A stretch of 13,206 nucleotides of DNA from Gp7-AA10 sp041483175 (GTDB lineage Bacteria > Acidobacteriota > Thermoanaerobaculia > Gp7-AA8), in the NCBI GenBank assembly GCA_041483175.1, contig JBGPFD010000087.1:1-13206 (forward strand). Reading direction: 5' to 3'. Both the position numbers and the translations under genes were made by a program. Shown in pieces: positions 1 to 6,942 of the stretch. Under the pieces are notes generated by a model. It saw only the letters and a program-made list of their open reading frames with translations. It ran no database searches and was not told the origin of the DNA. Each line of letters starts with the position of its first letter. Position 1 is the stretch's first letter.

Positions 1-136
1 GGCTGAGGATGCGTTGGCAGGATCGGTCGAGTGTAACGGTCCTAGAGGACTTTGCGGGGATCGCTTCGATGCCTCGCCCCACCCCGAAGGCAATATCCAA
101 TCTGGGCCTGGGGAGGGATCGGCGCTGTAGACCGCG
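1..136. other. Left-edge spacer, no gene recognised
   Basis: This stretch lies downstream of the stop codon of the leftward hemerythrin-like gene and reaches the window edge. An open frame on the plus strand crosses it, but that frame runs antisense through the hemerythrin-like gene and looks like nothing. I see no convincing hairpin with a T-tract, no promoter and no repeat. Confidence 0.6.
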
Positions 137-865
137 TCACCCTGCTCTTGTGACCGGCGACCCCGAGAGTGATTCCTGCAGCGCCAGCGCCCGTGGAAAG
201 AGGACGCAGTTTTCGAGAAACATGGAGTGGCAGAGATCGGCCTCCAGTCTCGAAAGGCTTTGCAGGATGGCGCGGCAGCGCGGAGAAAGGTCATGCGATT
301 CGATGGCCATGCGAAGTTCGCGCATGAGGCGCACACGAGCGCCGATCGAGCCGTGCTCGATGAGCAGTTCCTTGATCGTTTGTGTCATCTCGTTCTCGCG
401 TGCTCGCGGCGCGGCCTTCGATTGCCAGAGCGCCTCGAGCCGCTGAATGAGCGGAAAAACCTCCTCCTGCTCGCGATGAATGTGCGGCAACAGCTCGTTC
501 GTGAGAGCCTTGAACTCCTCCCGCATCCGTTGCAGCGTCTCGTCGCCCGGCGACTCGCTGCACAATTCGGCGAGCTCCTCCGCAATGCGCGCCAGATCGT
601 TACGCGTGAGGTGGTAATGCTGCTCGATCAGGAACTCGACCAGCTCGGCCAGAGAGCGATCGAGCCACGATGCCTGATGACTCGGCGGCAACCTGCGGAG
701 CTGTAGGACCACGGCATCGGGGTCGACGCCCTCCAGTCCGGCAGCCTCGGCGATCGACCGCTCGCCCGGCGAGGAGTAGTCGATCCCCATCGCGTCCAGC
801 ACGCCGCCCGCGCCGGGCAGAGTCGCCACGACCTCGGCAATATGCGTATTCCGGTCGATATCCAT
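137..865 (-). CDS. DUF542 + hemerythrin-like protein, divergent RIC (YtfE/ScdA) relative
   Basis: The 242-aa protein has the RIC family layout: an N-terminal DUF542/ScdA_N domain (about residues 5-62) followed by a four-helix hemerythrin-like domain (about 70-228). RIC proteins act in the cytoplasm and help repair Fe-S centres damaged by NO or oxidation. The family's usual Cys-Cys after 'IDY' is Ser31-Ser32 here ('GIDYSSPGERS'). In the helical bundle, H83/H85, the HIHRE ligand pair H128/E132, and H171 are kept. The stretch equivalent to the HGxxH region is 'ELCSESPGDE', with no His. The last motif reads 'DLCHSMFLENCVLFP', so E218 is kept but the His is out of register. The start ATG lies 6 nt after the stop of the universal stress protein gene, so the two are almost certainly co-transcribed. 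No strong Shine-Dalgarno is visible at the start, which suggests translational coupling. The fold is fairly sure. Iron binding and repair activity are doubtful, and a sensor or scaffold role is possible. Confidence 0.8.
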   Translation of the reverse strand: MDIDRNTHIAEVVATLPGAGGVLDAMGIDYSSPGERSIAEAAGLEGVDPDAVVLQLRRLPPSHQASWLDRSLAELVEFLIEQHYHLTRNDLARIAEELAELCSESPGDETLQRMREEFKALTNELLPHIHREQEEVFPLIQRLEALWQSKAAPRARENEMTQTIKELLIEHGSIGARVRLMRELRMAIESHDLSPRCRAILQSLSRLEADLCHSMFLENCVLFPRALALQESLSGSPVTRAG

Positions 866-871
866 GATCCG

Positions 872-1753
872 TTATGCGACTTTCTCCGCGACAGCGACTT
901 CCCGAACCACGGTGAGCACCGGACAGCGCGCAAAGCGGATGAGCCGTTCCGTCGTTGTGCCGATGACCGTGGTCTCGCGCAGCAGCTTGTGTTGCGCACC
1001 GATGACCAGAAAATCCGCACCCACGTCCTCAACGCAGTCGAGGATGCGCTCCGCGGCGCCACCGCGAAGAACGATCTCGCGATATGTACAGTTCTTCTGC
1101 ACCTCCGGCGCGATCCAGCGCCGGATGCGTTGCTCGTCGTCTTCCTTGTTGCTGACGGCTTCTCCTTCGATCACGTGTGCGATCACCAACTCACAGCCGA
1201 ACCTCTCCGCGAGCTGGGTTGCCGTCCGGAGGGCATCGCGGGCCACGTCGGTGAAATTGACCGGGCAGACAATTTTCGTGACGCTCGCTTTTCCAAGGTG
1301 CGGCTGACGATCGGTGCGGCTGATGCTCAGCACCGGGCAACGGGCGCCATGCAGCACCCCCTCGGTTACCGATCCGAGGATCGTGCGCCGCCAGCCGCGC
1401 AGGCCATGCGTGGCCATGACGATCAGGTCGGCGGCGCACTCGTGCGCGTGGTGCAGGATCATCGGAATCGCCTGCCCCCCGATGACCACCACCTGATACG
1501 ACTTTCCCGCGAGCGAAGCGTCCGCGTAGGCCCGAACCTCTTTCTCCAGCAGGACGAGATCCTCGCCGGTGCTGACGAACGGCGCCGGCACGCCGGTAAG
1601 CGCGTCGATCGGAAATGCCAGCGGGTCTGCGTAAAGGATGATCAGCTCGGCCGCAAACTTCTCTGCGAAAAGGCGCGCGTAGTCGAGCGACACGCGGGAT
1701 GCCTCGCTGGTGTCGGTCGGAACGAGAATCCGCTTGATCTCGAAGTCGTGCAT
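872..1753 (-). CDS. Tandem-domain universal stress protein (UspA family)
   Basis: The 293-aa cytoplasmic protein contains two UspA domains. Domain 1 (about residues 5-150) starts 'KRILVPTDTSEAS' and carries the ATP-binding-type loop 'HGLRGWRRTILGS'. Domain 2 (about 158-290) starts 'TKIVCPVNFTD'. Its loop 'GAQHKLLRETTVIGTT' keeps the terminal G-T-T but lacks the first glycine pair, so nucleotide binding may be confined to domain 1. Double-USP proteins of this length are typical of hypoxia, starvation and dormancy responses. I chose the ATG at 1753 over the GTG at 1768 because the GTG overlaps the AAGGAG Shine-Dalgarno (1768-1773). That leaves a rather long 14-nt spacer containing a G7 run. The gene is the middle one of the leftward DUF6064-USP-hemerythrin-like cluster: 57 nt separate it from the upstream gene and 6 nt from the downstream one. 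Confidence 0.93.
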   Translation of the reverse strand: MHDFEIKRILVPTDTSEASRVSLDYARLFAEKFAAELIILYADPLAFPIDALTGVPAPFVSTGEDLVLLEKEVRAYADASLAGKSYQVVVIGGQAIPMILHHAHECAADLIVMATHGLRGWRRTILGSVTEGVLHGARCPVLSISRTDRQPHLGKASVTKIVCPVNFTDVARDALRTATQLAERFGCELVIAHVIEGEAVSNKEDDEQRIRRWIAPEVQKNCTYREIVLRGGAAERILDCVEDVGADFLVIGAQHKLLRETTVIGTTTERLIRFARCPVLTVVREVAVAEKVA

Positions 1754-1810
1754 AGCAGACCCCCCCACTCCTTACATAGGCCTCGGTGTCCCCATCGGCG
1801 AGTACCGCGG

Positions 1811-2449
1811 TCACGCGTGTGCGTGAGATGGCTCACTCTCCGGATGAGCGATCCGATCGTTCAGCAGGAAGGCAAAGCACGTCAGACCGGCCACGGGAAG
1901 CGCAAGGTCTTCGATCATCCCGAATTGGAAGACCGCGGTCGTCCCGATCAGGGACCACAGAATCGGCGCCACGGCGACGGAGACGGGTACCGGCGGCCTG
2001 GCGATCAGAAGCAGTCCGAGGGTGAAGATCGTCAGCGGGCACGGGGCACCGAACGTGGCTGCCTCCGGATAGAGATGTCCGGCGAGGTACCCGACCGCCG
2101 GATAAATCAGCAGCGCGTAGGCGATGAATGCGCTGCCGATTCCGAGTCGCCGCGACGGGACATCGCCGAACTGCAACGCCGCCGCATTCCGCAGCATCAG
2201 AACGGCGGCACTCAGGAAAAGCAATCCGAACAACCACGCCGCCGGGTTCACGCGCGCGAAGTGCACGGCGTGGTAAACCACTCCGCACCAGGCCCAGAGC
2301 GCGGCGAGGATCGTGGAGGCCACACGGTTGTTCCAAAGCGCCCCCGCAACGGTGACAATCGCCAGAAGAAACAGCGCGGCCTGCAACGGCCAGATCGCCT
2401 GGTTATACTCCGCGAATACCTGAAAAAACTGCTCTTTGGTCAATGGCAT
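1811..2449 (-). CDS. DUF6064-like integral membrane protein
   Basis: The 212-aa protein is very hydrophobic, with about six membrane segments (roughly residues 20-38, 45-65, 70-88, 102-122, 137-165 and 170-205) and a short polar, His-containing C-terminus ('EPSHAHA'). The opening 'MPLTKEQFFQVFAEYNQAIW' and the length fit what I recall of the uncharacterised DUF6064 family. No catalytic motif is visible. I place the start at the ATG at 2449, where that family begins. The same frame stays open upstream to 2752, but the extra residues are basic and low-complexity and run through the regulatory spacer. The start has no close Shine-Dalgarno; it sits 2 nt after the stop of a micro-ORF. This is probably the first gene of the leftward cluster with the universal stress protein and hemerythrin-like genes. 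Its function is unknown. Confidence 0.8.
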   Translation of the reverse strand: MPLTKEQFFQVFAEYNQAIWPLQAALFLLAIVTVAGALWNNRVASTILAALWAWCGVVYHAVHFARVNPAAWLFGLLFLSAAVLMLRNAAALQFGDVPSRRLGIGSAFIAYALLIYPAVGYLAGHLYPEAATFGAPCPLTIFTLGLLLIARPPVPVSVAVAPILWSLIGTTAVFQFGMIEDLALPVAGLTCFAFLLNDRIAHPESEPSHAHA

Positions 2450-2451
2450 GG

Positions 2452-2502
2452 CTATGGCGTGATCGCCACCTTCATCACTCTGCGAACATCGGCATGACCT
2501 CC
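2452..2502 (-). other. Candidate leader micro-ORFs upstream of the DUF6064 gene
   Basis: On the minus strand GGAGG (2502-2498) precedes ATGs at 2495 (2-nt spacer) and 2489 (8-nt spacer). Both are in one frame and end at a TGA (2477-2475), giving MPMFAE or MFAE. This stop overlaps the next ATG (2475) as TGATG. The second micro-ORF reads MKVAITP and ends with TAG at 2454-2452, leaving two bases before the DUF6064 ATG at 2449. Such a stop/start chain could hand ribosomes to a start that lacks its own Shine-Dalgarno. It could also be chance in a short region. Confidence 0.3.
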
Positions 2503-2510
2503 GTTGATTG

Positions 2511-2528
2511 TGTGCCGGTAACTGCACA
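2511..2528. promoter_or_regulatory. Inverted repeat TGTGC-N8-GCACA in the divergent spacer
   Basis: Perfect 5-bp arms are separated by 8 bp. Outer GATT (2506-2509) and AATC (2529-2532) also pair if one base is bulged. It lies about 60 bp upstream of the DUF6064 start. It could be an operator half of the control region, but its spacing does not fit the CRP/FNR type. No factor can be named. Confidence 0.3.
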
Positions 2529-2557
2529 AATCGCACGGTCCCCTGCCACGGATGCCT

Positions 2558-2573
2558 GGTGATCCGTGTCACC
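2558..2573. promoter_or_regulatory. CRP/FNR-superfamily-like dyad GGTGA-N6-TCACC
   Basis: The two 5-bp arms are perfectly complementary across 6 bp. Compared with the CRP consensus TGTGA-N6-TCACA, 8 of 10 arm positions match, and the two mismatches are symmetrical. It lies between the divergent DUF6064 and ABC ATPase genes, with its centre 47 bp from the next dyad. Confidence 0.4.
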
Positions 2574-2602
2574 CCGGGTCTCGATCGGATGCTCGATCCC
2601 CC

Positions 2603-2622
2603 CATGTAATCGCTGTCACATG
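2603..2622. promoter_or_regulatory. CRP/FNR-superfamily-like operator TGTAA-N6-TCACA
   Basis: The core at 2605-2620 matches 9 of 10 arm positions of the CRP consensus TGTGA-N6-TCACA. The palindrome extends outwards by CA/TG to give CATGT...ACATG. It lies about 66 bp upstream (centre to start codon) of the ABC ATPase gene, a fair distance for an activator acting on that promoter. I could not assign convincing -35/-10 boxes for either divergent gene. Confidence 0.5.
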
Positions 2623-2678
2623 GTTGTGGTGTGGCCCCTCCTCGCCGTTTTGTGCGCCGCGACCGATGATGCAGAGGC

Positions 2679-3410
2679 ATGGTTGCGCTGGCAGATGCAT
2701 CTCCGCGCGACGTCGTGTTCCACGCGCGAAATCTCTCCAAGACGTACCACATGGGAGAGGTGGAAGTTCACGCCCTTCGCTCCGTCGATCTCGACCTCTA
2801 CGCCGGCGAGCTGATTGTCATCCTCGGTCCGTCCGGCAGCGGAAAATCGACGTTGCTGAACATCCTCGGCGGACTTGATGTCCCGACCGGCGGTGACGTG
2901 CGCTTTCGCGATCACATGCTCACCGGCGCCGACGATCGCGAACTCACACGATTCCGCCGCGAGCACGTCGGGTTCGTTTTTCAGTTCTACAACCTCATTC
3001 CCAGTCTCACGGCATTGGAAAATGTCGAACTGGTGACGGAGATCGCTGACCGGCCGCTCGATCCGCGAGAGGCTCTCCGGCTCGTCGATCTCAGCGATCG
3101 CCTCGATCATTTTCCGGCCCAGCTCTCGGGCGGCGAGCAGCAGCGGATCGCCATCGCCCGTGCTGTTGCTAAGCGCCCCGACGTTCTGCTGTGCGACGAG
3201 CCGACGGGCGCGCTCGATGTGACCACGGGGCGCGTCGTTCTGCGCGTTCTCGACGACATCAACCGCGAGCTCGGCACGACCACAGCAGTGATCACGCACA
3301 ACGCCGCGATCGCCAACATGGCCGATCGCGTGCTGCGCATGGGCAGCGGCACGATCGTGGAAGCGCACAGCAATCCGGCGCGGAAGCGGCCGCAGGAACT
3401 GGAGTGGTGA
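2679..3410 (+). CDS. ABC transporter ATP-binding protein, LolD/MacB/YbbA type
   Basis: The 243-aa cytoplasmic ATPase energises the FtsX-type permease encoded next to it. All motifs are intact: Walker A GPSGSGKST (residues 50-58), Q-loop 'FQFYNLIPSLTALENVEL', signature LSGGEQQR (149-156), Walker B LLCDEP (D173, E174) followed by TGALD, and H-loop His207 in ITHN. The 'FYNLIPSLTALENVEL' stretch is characteristic of the LolD/MacB/FtsE branch, which drives mechanotransmission rather than ordinary import. The ATG at 2679 has only AGAGG a single base upstream, so the exact start is a little uncertain, but the N-terminal length is normal. It is the first gene of a four-gene plus-strand operon, with 1 nt between its stop and the permease start. 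A CRP/FNR-like dyad lies upstream. Confidence 0.95.
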   Translation: MVALADASPRDVVFHARNLSKTYHMGEVEVHALRSVDLDLYAGELIVILGPSGSGKSTLLNILGGLDVPTGGDVRFRDHMLTGADDRELTRFRREHVGFVFQFYNLIPSLTALENVELVTEIADRPLDPREALRLVDLSDRLDHFPAQLSGGEQQRIAIARAVAKRPDVLLCDEPTGALDVTTGRVVLRVLDDINRELGTTTAVITHNAAIANMADRVLRMGSGTIVEAHSNPARKRPQELEW

Positions 3411-3411
3411 G

Positions 3412-5769
3412 ATGCGCGCTCTCGACCGCAAGCTACTGCGAGACGTGGTCCGCATGCGCGGGCAACTCGGCGCCATCGCCCTGATCGTCGCCTCGGCCGT
3501 CGCCACGTGGGTCAGCATGCGGGGAAATTACGAGGCACTCGGCCGCGCGCAGACCGCCTTTTACGCGGAGTACCGCTTCCCGCATGTCTTCGCGCCGCTC
3601 GTACGCGCTCCGGAGGCGGTGGCCGCACGGATTCGCGATCTCCATGGTGTCGCCGCCGTCGAGACCCGCGTGGTCAGCGACGTGAACCTCGACGTGCCGG
3701 GACTCGACGAGCCGGCAACGGGCCGGCTGATCTCCATTCCGTCGGAACCATCGACAATGCTGAATCGAATCCATCTCCGCGCCGGCCGCCTTCCCGAACG
3801 GGGGCGGGACGACGAAGTGGTCAGCAGCGAACGTTTCTCGAAAGCAAACTCCATACTCCCGGGGGGCACACTTTCCGCGGTGATCAACGGACGCTGGAAG
3901 CAATTGCGCATCGTCGGCGTCGGCGTCTCGCCCGAGTACATCAACGAAGTGCGCGGCGACGCGACGTTTCCCGACTACCGTCGCTTCGGTATCCTCTGGA
4001 TGCGACGCGACGCGCTAGCGCCGGCATTCTCGATGGACGGCGCGTTCAACGACGTCTCTATCGTGCTGGCGCCAGGCGCAAGAGAGGCCGACGTCATCTC
4101 GGCCGTCGATCGCATACTGGGACGTTACGGCGGGCTCCATGCATACGGTCGCGACGATCAGTTCTCGCATCGCTTCATCCGTGACGAGATCGCGCAGGAT
4201 CAAGTGACCGCCACGACGATTCCGGCGATTTTTCTCATGGTCGCGGCGATGCTCATTCACATCGTCATGTCGCGCCTGGTTGCGGGCGAACGCGCGCAGA
4301 TTGCCGTACTGAAGGCGTTCGGCTATCGCAGTCCGCCAATCGCCGCACACTATGTAAAATTCGCCCTGCTGACGGTTCTCGCCGGTTCGCTCGCCGGTGT
4401 TCCGCTGGGAATCTTCCTCGGCATGAAGCTGACGCTGCTCTATCGTGAGTTCTTTTCCTTCCCGGCGCTCCGATTCGTGGTCAGCGCAAGCTCGATCGCG
4501 TTTGCGATCGGTGTCACGGCGGCCACGGCCGCCGCGGCCGCCATCCTCTCCGTGCGTCGCGCGATCGCCGTGCCGCCGGCGGAAGGGATGCGCGGCGAGC
4601 CGCCGCCGCTGTACACACGCACGCCACTGGAGCCGCTGCACAAAGTCTTCTCCTCCGCGGGGCGGATGGTGCTGCGCACGATCGAGCGCCGTCCGTGGCG
4701 AGCCCTGCTCACCATCATCGGCATCGCCTCGGCGGCGATGATCCTGGTCGTCGGGCGCTACTCATTCGACGCGCTCGACGCGATCGTGGAGACCGAGTTT
4801 CGCGGCGCGCAGCGCGATGATGCGACGGTCACGTTCATCAAGCCGCAGCCGATGATCGCGGTCAGCGAGCTTCGCCGTCTCGATGGCGTACAAATCGCCG
4901 AACCGTTTCGCGCCGCGCCGGTCCGCATCTCGTTCGGCCACCGCTCCCGCCGCATCGCGCTGCTCGGCCTTCCGCCCACCGCAACTCTGCGACAGGTCAC
5001 CGGCGCGGACGGGCGGCACCACATCATTCCGTCTTCCGGGGTGATGATCACGCGAAAACTCGCCCGGCTGATTGGAGCCGAGCGCGGCAATCGAGTACGC
5101 ATCGAGTTGTTGGAAGGGCGCCGCGTGACGATGGAGTTGCCGGTCGTGGATATCGTCGATGAGCTCATCGGCACCAATGCCTACGTCAGCCTCGATACGA
5201 TGCACGACTACCTCGGCGAGACCGATGCCATCAGCGGCGCCTATCTCGCCGTCGAGCGTTCCTCCGAAGCCCTGCTGCACCAAGCGCTCAAGCGGCTACC
5301 GAATCTCCAGGTGGCGACGTTTCGTGAGGCAATGCTGGCCAGCTTTCGCGCCACCGTGGCGCAGAACCTGAACCTTTCCATGACCCTGCTGATCATGTTC
5401 GCCTGCGTTATCGCCTTCGGCGTCATCTACAACAGCGCCCGCGTCGCGCTCTCCGAGCGCGGCCGCGATCTGGCGAGCCTTCGCGTGCTCGGCTTCTCGC
5501 AGCGCGAGGTGGCCACGATGCTGTTCGCGGAGCAGGCCCTGCTGACAGGCATCGCCATTCCGCTCGGATTTCTCTTTGGCCGTTTGATCGCGCACGTGCT
5601 GGCCGTGGCGCTGGAGACCGATCTCTATCGTCTTCCGGAGGTGATTAGTGCGAAGAGCTATGCCTTTGCGTTTCTAGTGGTTGCCGCGGCGTCGATCGCA
5701 TCGGCGGCGGCCGTGCGCCATCGAATCGCCACGCTCGATCTGGTCGAAGTGCTGAAGAGCCGGGAGTAA
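3412..5769 (+). CDS. ABC transporter permease with two FtsX domains
   Basis: The 785-aa inner-membrane protein has duplicated FtsX/MacB architecture with eight predicted membrane helices. TM1 is at about 17-36, followed by a large extracytoplasmic domain (about 40-260) and a first FtsX core (TM at about 269-289, 315-338 and 360-382). TM5 is at about 430-447, followed by a second extracytoplasmic domain and a second FtsX core (about 655-675, 708-730 and 749-767). The coupling segments are recognisable as 'GERAQIAVLKAFGYR' and 'ERGRDLASLRVLGFS'. The length is near that of YbbP-type permeases and well above MacB or DevC permeases. With the adaptor gene that follows, it probably exports a hydrophobic molecule, lipid or peptide across the envelope. 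The substrate cannot be read. The start ATG follows the ATPase stop by 1 nt, with GGTGAG just upstream. Confidence 0.93.
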   Translation: MRALDRKLLRDVVRMRGQLGAIALIVASAVATWVSMRGNYEALGRAQTAFYAEYRFPHVFAPLVRAPEAVAARIRDLHGVAAVETRVVSDVNLDVPGLDEPATGRLISIPSEPSTMLNRIHLRAGRLPERGRDDEVVSSERFSKANSILPGGTLSAVINGRWKQLRIVGVGVSPEYINEVRGDATFPDYRRFGILWMRRDALAPAFSMDGAFNDVSIVLAPGAREADVISAVDRILGRYGGLHAYGRDDQFSHRFIRDEIAQDQVTATTIPAIFLMVAAMLIHIVMSRLVAGERAQIAVLKAFGYRSPPIAAHYVKFALLTVLAGSLAGVPLGIFLGMKLTLLYREFFSFPALRFVVSASSIAFAIGVTAATAAAAAILSVRRAIAVPPAEGMRGEPPPLYTRTPLEPLHKVFSSAGRMVLRTIERRPWRALLTIIGIASAAMILVVGRYSFDALDAIVETEFRGAQRDDATVTFIKPQPMIAVSELRRLDGVQIAEPFRAAPVRISFGHRSRRIALLGLPPTATLRQVTGADGRHHIIPSSGVMITRKLARLIGAERGNRVRIELLEGRRVTMELPVVDIVDELIGTNAYVSLDTMHDYLGETDAISGAYLAVERSSEALLHQALKRLPNLQVATFREAMLASFRATVAQNLNLSMTLLIMFACVIAFGVIYNSARVALSERGRDLASLRVLGFSQREVATMLFAEQALLTGIAIPLGFLFGRLIAHVLAVALETDLYRLPEVISAKSYAFAFLVVAAASIASAAAVRHRIATLDLVEVLKSRE

Positions 5770-5772
5770 ATC

Positions 5773-6942
5773 ATGCGTGTCACGAAACGGCGCCTGGGGC
5801 TGATCATCGCAGTGGCCGTGGTCCTCCTCGCCACCGCTTTTGCATTCCGTCCGCGGCCGGTGGTCGTGGACGCGGTGCGCAGCGGCCGCGGCCCGATCGT
5901 TACCACCATCGACGAGCAGGGAATCACGCGCGTGCGCGAGCGCTATGTCGTCGCCTCCCCGGTTGCCGGACGCCACGCGCGCATCGATCTCCATGCCGGC
6001 GATGCCATCGAACCGGGAGGGGTCCTCGTACGCATCGATCCGGTGCCGCTCGACGCCAGAACGATCGCTGAGCTGACGTCACGCGTCGACAGCGCAAAGC
6101 GCACCGCAGCCGAAGCGTCGGCTGCCGCGCATCGCGCCGAGGCACTTTCCGCGCAGACCAAACGCGATCACGCGCGCCTCGAGCGGCTGTCACGGGAAGG
6201 GATTACTGCCAGTGGGGCGCTGGAGCAGGCGCGCACGAACGAACTGCAAACCGCACGCGACGCCGAAGCCGCTCGTTTCCGCGCCGAGGCGGCGTCATTC
6301 GATGTGGAAACGGCGCGCGCTGCGCTGCTCGCAGCCGGCTCGGAGTCGACCAGCGCGCCGCAATTCGCGATCCGCTCGCCGATTCACGGCCGCGTGTTGC
6401 GCGTCATGCACGAAAGTGAGGGAGTGGTCGCCGCCGGCGCACCGCTACTGGAAATCGGAGATACCGGTACGATTGAGGCAGTGATCGACGTTCTCTCCTC
6501 CGATGCAGTCCGGGTTCGCCCCGGCGATGCCGTGCTGTTCGAGCACTGGGGCGGCGATCGGCCGCTAGCCGGAACGGTCCGCCTGATCGAACCGTCGGCG
6601 TTCACGAAGGTGTCGGCGCTCGGCGTCGACGAGCAACGGGTGAACGTCATCGCCGACTTCACCGATCGGCCGCAGCAGCTCGGCGACGCCTACCGCGTGC
6701 ATGCGCGGATCGTGATCTGGCGCGGTGAGGTATTGAAAGTGGCGGCGACGGCGCTCTTCCGAGACGGCGACCAGTGGTCGGTCTTCGTGATCGACGGCAG
6801 TCGCGCACGCACTCGACGGGTCAACATCGGACACCAGAGCGCGACCGAGACCGAGATCACTGGAGGCCTGCAACCAGGGCAACTGGTCGTCACGCATCCC
6901 TCGGAGCAACTTCGCGACGGGATTCGCGTCTCGCTCCGATGA
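5773..6942 (+). CDS. HlyD/MacA-type periplasmic adaptor (membrane fusion protein)
   Basis: The 389-aa protein has one N-terminal membrane anchor (about residues 8-26) and then the standard adaptor order. The first half of the lipoyl domain (about 50-93) contains 'VVASPVAGRHARIDLHAGD'. An Ala/Arg/Glu-rich coiled-coil hairpin spans about 95-190. The second lipoyl half (about 197-232) contains 'IRSPIHGRVLRVMHESEG', and a beta-barrel and membrane-proximal domain extend to the C-terminus. It would link the FtsX permease in the inner membrane to an outer-membrane channel. No TolC-like gene is present in the window, so the channel must be encoded elsewhere if one is used. The gene starts 3 nt after the permease stop. 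Its own TGA overlaps the ATG of the cation pump gene (ATGA). Confidence 0.93.
   Translation: MRVTKRRLGLIIAVAVVLLATAFAFRPRPVVVDAVRSGRGPIVTTIDEQGITRVRERYVVASPVAGRHARIDLHAGDAIEPGGVLVRIDPVPLDARTIAELTSRVDSAKRTAAEASAAAHRAEALSAQTKRDHARLERLSREGITASGALEQARTNELQTARDAEAARFRAEAASFDVETARAALLAAGSESTSAPQFAIRSPIHGRVLRVMHESEGVVAAGAPLLEIGDTGTIEAVIDVLSSDAVRVRPGDAVLFEHWGGDRPLAGTVRLIEPSAFTKVSALGVDEQRVNVIADFTDRPQQLGDAYRVHARIVIWRGEVLKVAATALFRDGDQWSVFVIDGSRARTRRVNIGHQSATETEITGGLQPGQLVVTHPSEQLRDGIRVSLR

Noticed and set aside
2459..2478. GTGAT-N10-ATCAC inverted repeat near the DUF6064 start
   Set aside because: The spacing fits no operator type I know and the arms are short. It overlaps the micro-ORFs, so chance is likely.
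842..2497. Long plus-strand open frame of 551 codons
   Set aside because: It is antisense to the universal stress protein and DUF6064 genes, is extremely Arg/Asp/His-rich and has no recognisable domain. High GC content produces such shadow frames.
2616..3518. 300-codon minus-strand open frame
   Set aside because: It lies opposite the ABC ATPase, whose Walker and signature motifs are unmistakable. The antisense translation has no domain or plausible start.
6774..6938. N-terminal extension of the P-type ATPase
   Set aside because: The 55 extra codons run through the adaptor gene in another frame and are Arg/Thr-rich. The ATG at 6939 with the ATGA overlap gives a normal P2-type N-terminus.
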